11,375 nt of DNA from Clostridia bacterium (GTDB taxonomy: Bacteria > Bacillota_A > Clostridia > Christensenellales > CAG-138): contig JAFZJT010000028.1 of NCBI GenBank assembly GCA_017553815.1, forward strand, positions 1-11,375, given 5' to 3'. The notes below the pieces were generated by a model. The model worked only from the letters and a program-made list of their open reading frames with translations. It was not told the DNA's origin and did no database searches. A program made the position numbers and the translations under genes. Below, in pieces: positions 6,272 to 11,375 of the stretch (its first letter is position 1; each line of letters opens with the position of its first letter).

Positions 6272-6616
6272 ATGAACAAAGAAGATATTTTAGAAAGAAG
6301 CAGGCAAGAGAACAAAGGCAAACCGGATGAGTTTGAAGTTATGGCTTTTGGTAAAGCTTCACGCATGGGAATGCTTGTTGGCGCAGTAATCTGTATGATA
6401 CTTGTTATCGTTAGCAGATGGGTAATAGATAGACCGGAACTCGCTTTGGCAAGTTGGATGATTTATATGGCTATGCAAGGAGCAAGCAATATCGTCCTGT
6501 ATAAGCATTTGAAGAGACAAGAGAAATTGATTTCTGCAATAGTATGCACGGGGTTCGCCATACTATTCGCTGTTGCTTTTGTGTATGCTATCTATTTGTA
6601 TAAAGCGGGTATGTAA
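6272..6616 (+). CDS. Small three-helix membrane protein, DUF6442-like
   Basis: A 114-residue protein of unknown function, first gene of a three-gene cassette. The N-terminus (MNKEDILERSRQENK) is the charged signature I associate with DUF6442 proteins. Hydrophobic segments follow at about 32-50, 57-76 and 88-109. The start at 6272 has AGGAGG 8 nt upstream; the open frame before it (from a TTG at 6245) has no ribosome site. It ends one base before the XRE start, so the two are probably translationally coupled. In Firmicutes, small membrane proteins paired with an XRE regulator are a recurrent arrangement. Their role is unknown, with sensing or an envelope-linked toxin/antitoxin-like function among the possibilities. 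AT-rich relative to guaA. Confidence 0.75.
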   Translation: MNKEDILERSRQENKGKPDEFEVMAFGKASRMGMLVGAVICMILVIVSRWVIDRPELALASWMIYMAMQGASNIVLYKHLKRQEKLISAIVCTGFAILFAVAFVYAIYLYKAGM

Positions 6617-6617
6617 G

Positions 6618-6824
6618 ATGGAAAACGGACTCATCTTAAAAAACAGATTGAAAGAATACCGAACCGAGGCTGGTCTTTCGCAGCAACAGTTAGCGGATTT
6701 GGTAGGCGTATCTCGCAACACGATCAGTTCTATTGAAACCGGACAATTCAATCCGACTGCAAAACTGGCATTGATCCTATGCATTGCATTGGATAAAAAG
6801 TTTGAAGAATTATTCTATTTCTAA
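6618..6824 (+). CDS. XRE-family helix-turn-helix regulator
   Basis: A 68-residue single-domain DNA-binding protein. The helix-turn-helix lies at about 20-41 (LSQQQLADLVGVSRNTISSIE), followed by the usual helix GQFNPTAKLALILCIAL and a short end, DKKFEELFYF. This is the compact YgzD/Cro-type architecture with no effector domain. The start is ATG 6618, one base after the preceding stop and without a strong ribosome site, consistent with coupling to the upstream membrane protein. Likely an autorepressor acting on the strong promoter at 6197-6225 through the repeated 13-bp sites; this is inferred from layout, since small XRE proteins commonly autoregulate. Confidence 0.85.
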   Translation: MENGLILKNRLKEYRTEAGLSQQQLADLVGVSRNTISSIETGQFNPTAKLALILCIALDKKFEELFYF

Positions 6825-6841
6825 AAAATCGGAGGTTAAAT

Positions 6842-7144
6842 ATGGAAAACATTGTATTACTGCTATTGGGACTTGCTATTTCAGCAATCGGCATTATGAA
6901 TATCAAAGGCAACATCAACACTGTTCATTCCTACAATCGACGAAAAGTTAAAGAAGAGGATAAACCCAAGTACGGAAAAACAATCGGTGCCGGAACTTTA
7001 ATCATCGGTATCGCTCTTATCTTGTCATTCGTTGTTTCGCTTTGGAACGAAAGTGCAATGGCTTATGTTGTGGCACCGGGAATTGTTGTCGGGTTAGTGA
7101 TTATCCTATATGGTCAGTTCAAGTATAACCGCGGCATATTCTAA
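6842..7144 (+). CDS. Small three-helix membrane protein of unknown function
   Basis: A 100-residue protein, third gene of the cassette. Hydrophobic segments lie at about 3-19, 48-67 and 74-92. A basic loop after the first helix reads HSYNRRKVKEEDKPKYGK, reminiscent of small DUF3784-type proteins, but I do not claim membership. The start at 6842 has GGAGG 6 nt upstream, 17 bp after the XRE stop. Co-transcription with the DUF6442-like gene and the XRE regulator is very likely. A functional link between the two membrane proteins is plausible but unproven. No clear terminator follows. Confidence 0.75.
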   Translation: MENIVLLLLGLAISAIGIMNIKGNINTVHSYNRRKVKEEDKPKYGKTIGAGTLIIGIALILSFVVSLWNESAMAYVVAPGIVVGLVIILYGQFKYNRGIF

Positions 7145-7150
7145 TACGAG

Positions 7151-7330
7151 GTGATATGGGAAATAATGCTATGCGGCGATGGCGATCAACAGTATTGTTT
7201 TTCGAATTGCGGGATACAAGCAAGCGGGAAATTCGGTATGCGTCCAATGGACAAAGCTAATGGCTGCGTTGCTTTAACACCGTTCCGAAACCCCAAAAGG
7301 CGACTTATTGAATGTGGGATCATTCGCTAA
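7151..7330 (+). CDS. Questionable 59-codon reading frame after the cassette
   Basis: The frame from GTG 7151 runs 59 codons to TAA at 7328-7330. It includes a cysteine-rich stretch, QQYCFSNCGIQASGKFG, that loosely recalls zinc-ribbon sequences, though spacing and the second cysteine pair are wrong. No good ribosome site serves the GTG. The GAGG at 7148-7151 better suits an alternative ATG at 7156 (34 codons, to 7260) in another frame. The base composition is more like the host than the cassette before it. It may be a decayed 3' gene fragment or non-coding, and I find no other content in 7145-7367. Confidence 0.2.
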   Translation: MIWEIMLCGDGDQQYCFSNCGIQASGKFGMRPMDKANGCVALTPFRNPKRRLIECGIIR

Positions 7331-7367
7331 TAAAACTTGCGCTATAGGATTGTTTTTTGTCGGCAGT

Positions 7368-7844
7368 TCATCTCCGCTCCGTGATGACCTCGACGCCTTC
7401 GGGCAGGTTTTTCAGCCGATCTCTCAAAAATACGGGGTAGAAGTACGCATCCTCAAGCGAATCAACATCGAGCCATTTGAACTCAAGCGTGTGGTGGCGC
7501 TCCTTTATGATAAAACTTTCGCCGCGCGAAACAAGGTCGGTATCCGTGCAGTCGATAAGCAGATAGAAGCAGATCTCGTGGAAGTTCTCTCCGCTGCCCT
7601 CCTCGGTGAAGAAACTTTGCGCGATATAGAGCGGGCGAACGACCTTTGCTTCTATTCCGAGTTCCTCTTTCAGTTCGCGCAGAGCGGCTTCTTCGGCTGT
7701 TTCGCCCAAAGCGATCTTGCCGCCGGGCAGGTAAAAATAGGGCGAGCGTTCGTCTGTCATCGCCAAAACCTTGCCGCCGTCGAGTATGACAGCCGCAACG
7801 CGCAGATTGAAGCGCGCCCCGTCCGTTTTGAATGTGATATCCAT
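7368..7844 (-). CDS. NUDIX hydrolase
   Basis: A 158-residue cytoplasmic hydrolase of a nucleoside diphosphate linked to another moiety; substrate not determinable. The NUDIX box G-x5-E-x7-REL-x-EE-x-G-I lies at residues 42-64, complete with catalytic glutamates E57, E60 and E61, preceded by the usual YLPGG strand. The C-terminal half (FKWLDVDSLEDAYFYPVFLRDRL) is typical of NUDIX proteins annotated as MutT-like or ADP-ribose pyrophosphatase-like. The start at 7844 has GGAGG 4 nt upstream. It has its own extended -10 promoter, just downstream of the terminator of the preceding operon, so it is probably a single-gene unit. No hairpin terminator was seen after the stop. Confidence 0.9.
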   Translation of the reverse strand: MDITFKTDGARFNLRVAAVILDGGKVLAMTDERSPYFYLPGGKIALGETAEEAALRELKEELGIEAKVVRPLYIAQSFFTEEGSGENFHEICFYLLIDCTDTDLVSRGESFIIKERHHTLEFKWLDVDSLEDAYFYPVFLRDRLKNLPEGVEVITERR

Positions 7845-7871
7845 AACGCCTCCCTGTCAGTATAATACTTG

Positions 7872-7900
7872 ATTATAACATATTTTGACGCAAAATACAA
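7872..7900 (-). promoter_or_regulatory. Promoter of the NUDIX gene at 7844
   Basis: Minus-strand TATAAT (7872-7877) with upstream TGT (extended -10). The -35 (TTGTAT, 7895-7900) is weak and overlaps the T-tract of the preceding terminator. The block CAAAATATGTTATAAT is identical to that of the guaA promoter. Confidence 0.55.
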
Positions 7901-7928
7901 AAAAATCGGCGACCGATCTGCGGTCGCC
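7899..7928 (-). terminator. Terminator of the NUDIX/zinc-ribbon operon
   Basis: Perfect 8-bp stem on the minus strand, GGCGACCG / CGGTCGCC, with a 5-nt loop, then GA and seven T. It lies about 45 nt after the zinc-ribbon gene stop. Confidence 0.85.
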
Positions 7929-7973
7929 GCGCTTTGTGCATAGTTGTTTCGGCTTTAACGGCAAGAGGAATAC

Positions 7974-8447
7974 TCAACTTTGGGTGGTCGGGGTTTGCAT
8001 TATAAAGAAGAATGTAAGCCACGCTCCCACAACGATCAGTATCTTTGCCCAGACGGGGAGGCGTTTGGACTTCAAGGCGAGGATCGTAACGGGCACGGGG
8101 AAACATAACAAAAACCCGATGATGTAAAGAAGTATCTTGCCGCGGGACAGTTTTGGAGCGGAGGCGCTTCCGGCTTGATAATACGGCTGATCGCCCCTAT
8201 TTTCCATAGCGCGAAGATGATCGTCGAGCCTTGCCTCGTCCCTTGCGCGCTGGCGGCCGCGTTCAAAGCGGTAGCCCGCCTCCTCCGCGCTTATCAGTTC
8301 GCTTTCGGGCGAAGTAAAGGTATCTATATGGATATAGGAGCCGCAATACTCGCACAGCGCACGCGTGCTGCCGGGCTCGTACTTGAGATTTGCCCCGCAG
8401 CTCGGACACGCCATATCCGTCAGTTGTACTCGCTTGCCTTCATTCAT
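7974..8447 (-). CDS. Zinc-ribbon protein with C-terminal membrane hairpin
   Basis: A 157-residue protein of unknown function. The N-terminal zinc ribbon has CPSCG at 14-18 and CEYCG at 32-36, the four cysteines expected to bind Zn. A charged helical linker (about 50-85) contains many Arg and Glu. Two hydrophobic segments (about 105-125 and 134-150) separated by KSKRLPVWAK suggest a membrane hairpin with the ribbon in the cytoplasm. The start ATG (8447) overlaps the TGA of the upstream NUDIX gene in ATGA, so translation is probably coupled; its own ribosome site is weak. A terminator follows. The combination resembles many uncharacterised zinc-ribbon membrane proteins of Firmicutes, and no specific role can be assigned. 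Confidence 0.8.
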   Translation of the reverse strand: MNEGKRVQLTDMACPSCGANLKYEPGSTRALCEYCGSYIHIDTFTSPESELISAEEAGYRFERGRQRARDEARLDDHLRAMENRGDQPYYQAGSASAPKLSRGKILLYIIGFLLCFPVPVTILALKSKRLPVWAKILIVVGAWLTFFFIMQTPTTQS

Positions 8448-8875
8448 TTGTTTGCCTGCCTTTTGGCCGCTGTGCGGTCGATATACATACGCGCGTGGTG
8501 CAGAACGTCCTTGTCGTTTTCGTAGGTGAGCATGTCGAGCGCGCCTTCATAGTCGCGCCAATGGATGCTGCGTATCTCGCTCTCCTGCGCGACGGTCTCC
8601 ACGCTGTCCGCGTGCGCCACGAAGAAGATGACGTCCTTCAAACAGCCCTCGTAGGGCTTGTACATAACGCCCTTGCGAAAGCCCGTGTCAACGCTGACTT
8701 TCAGCCCGGTTTCCTCGAATATCTCCCTTTCTGCGGTCTGCTTTTCGCTCTCGCCTTCTTCGGTGTGCCCCTTCGGCATACCGTAATGCCCGTTTTTCAT
8801 ACGGACTATCAAATAATTCCGCACGCCGCCTATCTCGGTATAGACCACCGCACCGCAGCTTTTTTCTCGGATCAT
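8444..8875 (-). CDS. NUDIX hydrolase, Ap4A-hydrolase-like
   Basis: A 143-residue NUDIX protein. The box at residues 36-58 (G-HTEEG-E-x7-REIFEETGL) is complete, with E51, E54 and E55. It is preceded by YGMPKGH, a form typical of bacterial diadenosine tetraphosphate (Ap4A) hydrolase-type NUDIX proteins. The N-terminus, KSCGAVVYTE, is also typical of that group. The likely reaction is cleavage of dinucleoside polyphosphates, inferred from the motif style only. The start at 8875 has AGGAG 8 nt upstream. First gene of a two-gene operon with the zinc-ribbon membrane protein, overlapping it by 4 nt, and driven by a strong promoter at 8909-8937. Confidence 0.88.
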   Translation of the reverse strand: MIREKSCGAVVYTEIGGVRNYLIVRMKNGHYGMPKGHTEEGESEKQTAEREIFEETGLKVSVDTGFRKGVMYKPYEGCLKDVIFFVAHADSVETVAQESEIRSIHWRDYEGALDMLTYENDKDVLHHARMYIDRTAAKRQANK

Positions 8876-8908
8876 AACATAAACTCCTAAACCGTATCTT
8901 TAAGTTGA

Positions 8909-8937
8909 AGTATAAGGCTTTTTACGGCGTATGTCAA
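8909..8937 (-). promoter_or_regulatory. Promoter of the NUDIX/zinc-ribbon operon
   Basis: Minus-strand TTGACA (8932-8937), 17-nt spacer, TATACT (8909-8914), about 35 bp upstream of the gene start. Confidence 0.8.
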
Positions 8938-8961
8938 TATTTTCAAAACCCGTCTGCCGAC

Positions 8962-8992
8962 AAAAAAGCGGAGCAGATACCATCTGCTCCGC
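8962..8992 (-). terminator. ftsH terminator
   Basis: Perfect 11-bp stem GCGGAGCAGAT / ATCTGCTCCGC with a 3-nt loop, followed by six T on the minus strand, 14 bp after the ftsH stop. A classic intrinsic terminator. Confidence 0.92.
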
Positions 8993-9006
8993 CTTGGATG
9001 CAAGCG

Positions 9007-11001
9007 TTATGCTTCGTAATCGGGCATTTTTTCGATCAAGGGTTCGTCCTTGATCTCATCGGCGGCGGTATCGCCCGATCCGCGGTTTTCAAACGCGGCA
9101 ACGAACTCGTCGCCCGTGATTTGTTCCTTTTCAAGAAGCAGGTTTACGATGCGCTCGATCGCCTCGCGGTTTTGGTCGAGTATCGTTTCCGCGCGTTTTG
9201 CCTGCTCGGTCAGAATATCGTGGATCTCCTTATCGATCCTTGCGGCGAGATCGTCAGAGAAATCCTGCTGATGCGCAAAACTCTTGCCGAGGAACACTTC
9301 CTGCCCGCCTGAGAGATACACGGGGCCGATAGCGTCGCTCATACCGTATTCGGTTACCATACTGCGCGCGGTGTTGGTCGCGTGCATAAGGTCGCTCTGC
9401 GCGCCGGTGCTAATATCGTCAAGCAGCAGCGTTTCCGCAGCTCTGCCGCCGAGATCGATCGCGATAATATCCAAGAGTTTTTGCTTTGTGATATGGGTAT
9501 AGGTGTCCTGCGGGAGCATTCGCGTATAACCCGCCGCCTGACCGCGCGGGATTATCGAAAGTTCGTGCACGGGCTCGCCCTGCGGGGTGCAGTGCGCCAC
9601 TATCGCGTGGCCGACCTCGTGATAGGCGGTCGTGCGAAGATCCTCGGGCGTTACGGTGCGGCTCTTCTTTTCGGGGCCGTAGAGCACGCGCTTGATCGCT
9701 TCGTCGATATCGGAAACGGTGATGAGGTTCCTTTTTTCGCGCACGGCGAGGATCGCCGCCTCGTTGAGGATGTTTTCAAGATCGGCGCCCGTACAGCCGG
9801 GGGTGAGTTTGGCGACCTTTTCAAGGTCGACCTCCGGCGCAAAATGCTTCTTCCTGCCGTGGACCTCGAGTATCTCCTTGCGGCCCTTGACGTCGGGGTA
9901 GTTTACGGTGATGCGCCTGTCGAACCTGCCCGGCCTCAAAAGCGCGGGATCGAGAACGTCGGGGCGGTTGGTCGCCGCCATAACGATGATGCCGATATTG
10001 CTGGAAAAACCGTCCATCTCAACAAGAAGTTGGTTGAGCGTCTGCTCCCTTTCGTCGTGTCCTCCGCCGAGACCAGCGCCGCGCTGACGGCCGACCGCGT
10101 CGATCTCGTCGATAAAGATGATCGCGGGCGCGCTGCGCTTTGCGGTCTGGAACATATCGCGCACGCGGCTTGCGCCGACGCCGACATACAGTTCAACGAA
10201 CTCGGAACTGGAGATCGAGAAGAAGGGAACTTTGGCTTCACCGGCGACGGCGCGTGCAAGCAGCGTTTTACCCGTGCCTGGAGGGCCGACGAGCAACACG
10301 CCCTTTGGGATGCGCGCGCCCATATCGTTGAACGCCTTGGGATTTTTAAGAAAATCGACGATCTCGCGCAGTTCCTGTTTTTCTTCGTCCGCGCCGGCAA
10401 CGTCGCCGAAGGTGGTTTTGATGCCGAGTTCATCCGCCGTGCGCGCGTGGCTGCGCACAAAGGTCGCGCCCTGCTTTCCGCCGTTGGCGCGGGAGAAGAA
10501 CACCAACAGCAAAACCAGCATACCGATCGAGATGATGTATGGCAAAAGCACGATGTACCACGGCGTGGTGGGTGTTGGGTTAATCTTGTAGTCAAAACCG
10601 TAATCGAGCACGGTAACGTCGTCCGCAGTCGTGTAGGCGTCGGGATATTTCGCCGCGACCATCTTGCTCATTTCGAGTTGGAACGCTTCCGCGGATTCGA
10701 CGGTGGTATAGAAATCGTAGTATTTTCCCTTTTGAAACTTGGCGAGGTTGGCTTCGGTCAGGTTTTTGGCGTACAGACCGTAGAGCGTTTCCGTGGTGAT
10801 CTGCACGGCGGCGACCTCTGTGTTTCTGCCGTTCGAGTCGGCGGACATACCGTCGTAAACAAGGGTATAGAACTCCGCAGTGCGCAGTTCGTCGGGCTTT
10901 TTGCGCATCGATTCGTTGCCGATCGTGATCAGCGCGATCAGCGCGCCGAGTATCAAAATGTACACGATGATCGTGGATATGTTTATTTTTTTGCCTTTCA
11001 A
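9007..11001 (-). CDS. ftsH: ATP-dependent zinc metalloprotease FtsH
   Basis: Membrane-anchored AAA+ protease that degrades misfolded membrane proteins and regulatory proteins. It has 664 residues from the TTG start. TM1 is at about 10-27, followed by an extracytoplasmic domain of about 120 residues and TM2 at 149-169. The AAA domain has Walker A GPPGTGKT (239-246), pore motif [10 protein letters not shown] (268-277), Walker B IIFIDEID (294-301) and the second region of homology with arginine fingers R356 and R359. The protease domain has HEVGH (461-465) and the third zinc ligand D537. I chose TTG 11001: AGGAGG lies exactly 5 nt upstream, and [18 protein letters not shown] is the expected FtsH N-terminus. 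The frame is open to a GTG at 11073, but that lies upstream of the apparent transcription start. The gene is monocistronic, with its own promoter and terminator. Confidence 0.97.
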   Translation of the reverse strand: MKGKKINISTIIVYILILGALIALITIGNESMRKKPDELRTAEFYTLVYDGMSADSNGRNTEVAAVQITTETLYGLYAKNLTEANLAKFQKGKYYDFYTTVESAEAFQLEMSKMVAAKYPDAYTTADDVTVLDYGFDYKINPTPTTPWYIVLLPYIISIGMLVLLLVFFSRANGGKQGATFVRSHARTADELGIKTTFGDVAGADEEKQELREIVDFLKNPKAFNDMGARIPKGVLLVGPPGTGKTLLARAVAGEAKVPFFSISSSEFVELYVGVGASRVRDMFQTAKRSAPAIIFIDEIDAVGRQRGAGLGGGHDEREQTLNQLLVEMDGFSSNIGIIVMAATNRPDVLDPALLRPGRFDRRITVNYPDVKGRKEILEVHGRKKHFAPEVDLEKVAKLTPGCTGADLENILNEAAILAVREKRNLITVSDIDEAIKRVLYGPEKKSRTVTPEDLRTTAYHEVGHAIVAHCTPQGEPVHELSIIPRGQAAGYTRMLPQDTYTHITKQKLLDIIAIDLGGRAAETLLLDDISTGAQSDLMHATNTARSMVTEYGMSDAIGPVYLSGGQEVFLGKSFAHQQDFSDDLAARIDKEIHDILTEQAKRAETILDQNREAIERIVNLLLEKEQITGDEFVAAFENRGSGDTAADEIKDEPLIEKMPDYEA

Positions 11002-11006
11002 TTCTG

Positions 11007-11012
11007 CCTCCT
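11007..11012 (-). promoter_or_regulatory. Ribosome binding site that fixes the ftsH TTG start
   Basis: Minus-strand AGGAGG, 5 nt before TTG at 11001. No comparable site precedes the other in-frame starts (GTG 11073, ATG 11037). Confidence 0.8.
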
Positions 11013-11063
11013 GCTGCGGTCTTGTGCCGACGGGCATAAAGCCGCATTCAATGTATCCTTCAT

Positions 11064-11092
11064 ATAATACCACAATTCACGCTTTTGAGCAA
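11064..11092 (-). promoter_or_regulatory. ftsH promoter
   Basis: Minus-strand TTGCTC (11087-11092), 17-nt spacer, TATTAT (11064-11069) preceded by TGG, an extended -10. The predicted transcription start near 11057 leaves a leader of about 55 nt. Confidence 0.6.
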
Positions 11093-11174
11093 ACATTTTT
11101 TTAACATTTTACCGCGGGAAAGCAATTTGCAATTATATTAGTTTGTATATTTGCTGTTGCGCGGGGTTTCCCGT

Positions 11175-11203
11175 TGACAGTTTTTACTCAAACGGCTAAA
11201 ATA
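11175..11203 (+). promoter_or_regulatory. Plus-strand promoter pointing out of the window
   Basis: TTGACA at 11175, 17-nt spacer, TAAAAT ending at about 11203. It is divergent from the ftsH promoter. Its gene or RNA must lie in or beyond the last 170 bases. Confidence 0.6.
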
Positions 11204-11242
11204 ATCCGTGAACGGTACGCCGCTTTTATATAAATAAAGACT

Positions 11243-11275
11243 AACTATTAAAAGTCAACCCTTATTTTAGTAGTT
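11243..11275. repeat. AT-rich inverted repeat, operator-like
   Basis: AACTATTAAAA (11243-11253) and TTTTAGTAGTT (11265-11275) are inverted copies at 10 of 11 positions around an 11-bp centre, downstream of the outward promoter. Possible regulator site or RNA hairpin. Confidence 0.4.
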
Positions 11276-11375
11276 GTGTCGATAACGCTCTCCGATTACC
11301 GCCGCCATTGACAAACAGCATTCAAATGCTGAAAAAAAGGATGCGAGGGCGACGGGAGAACAGGAAACAAGGTCC

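Larger units (their letters stand above)
11093..11375. other. Upstream region of ftsH; no gene resolved
   Basis: Contains an outward plus-strand promoter, an 11-bp inverted repeat, and a CAGCATT / AATGCTG hairpin at about 11315-11330 followed on the plus strand by seven A. Reading frames are open to the window edge on both strands near 11290-11375, but none has a ribosome site or recognisable product. Confidence 0.4.

Noticed and set aside
7313..7327. AATGTGGGATCATTC resembles the sequence around the guaA end (5016-5029), possibly a third att copy
   Set aside because: The match breaks before the shared ATTCCCACTCTA core and needs a one-base gap; it also lies upstream of guaA, where a 3'-end duplicate is not expected.
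6206..10749. 15-bp match AAACTTGGCGAGGTT at 6206-6220 and 10735-10749
   Set aside because: A single 15-bp match is near chance level for this window, and one copy is ordinary ftsH coding sequence.
11000..11065. 21-codon leader frame (ATG near 11063) whose TGA overlaps the ftsH TTG start
   Set aside because: Its ATG falls between the -10 box and the expected transcription start, and it has no ribosome site.
9382..11067. 561-codon open frame on the plus strand opposite ftsH
   Set aside because: It mirrors ftsH codon structure in GC-rich DNA, has no recognisable domain, and ftsH itself is unmistakable on the other strand.
1..11375. CRISPR array, tRNA or rRNA genes, insertion sequence transposases
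   Set aside because: No regularly spaced repeats, no cloverleaf or rRNA-like sequence, and no transposase or integrase motif found on either strand.

Overview
The window looks like chromosome of a Gram-positive anaerobe of the Clostridia type. The evidence is strong AGGAGG-type ribosome binding sites, sigma-A promoters, YheB-like DUF445 and FtsH genes, and small XRE/DUF6442-type membrane cassettes. I cannot name the genus. Base composition is mosaic. GC-rich housekeeping genes (HAD phosphatase, DUF445, guaA, two NUDIX genes, a zinc-ribbon gene, ftsH) are separated by clearly AT-rich blocks (about 2280-4990 and 6100-7145) that look like acquired DNA.

Layout from left to right. 36-2155 (minus): a DUF445 membrane protein followed by a HAD-family phosphatase, probably one transcript from a promoter near 2273-2301. 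2565-3278 (minus): an AT-rich five-helix membrane protein with a strong terminator. 3329-5037: a compact element at the 3' end of guaA. It holds an HNH endonuclease with five C-terminal repeats resembling homing-endonuclease-associated repeats. It is framed by an imperfect 31-bp direct repeat and, further out, by a duplicate of the last bases of guaA. 5024-6007 (minus): guaA encoding only the ATP pyrophosphatase/dimerisation half of GMP synthase. 6197-7144 (plus): a near-perfect promoter drives a three-gene cassette of membrane protein, XRE repressor and second membrane protein. A 13-bp sequence repeated around that promoter is a candidate autoregulatory operator. 7368-7844 (minus): a stand-alone NUDIX hydrolase. 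7899-8937 (minus): a two-gene operon (NUDIX hydrolase, then a zinc-ribbon membrane protein with a 4-nt overlap) with its own promoter and terminator. 8962-11092 (minus): ftsH with promoter, probable TTG start and strong terminator. To its right lies a plus-strand promoter pointing out of the window.

The most interesting part is the guaA-linked element. The 12-bp sequence ATTCCCACTCTA covers the last codons of guaA and recurs about 1.7 kb downstream in the same orientation. Joining the two ends on paper restores an intact guaA ending in Glu-Trp-Glu-stop. guaA 3' ends are known integration sites for genomic islands. This one is unusually small, carries no integrase, and its only gene is a modular HNH nuclease. 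It could be a cut-down island, a satellite mobilised in trans, or a free-standing homing element. Which of these is right is inference.
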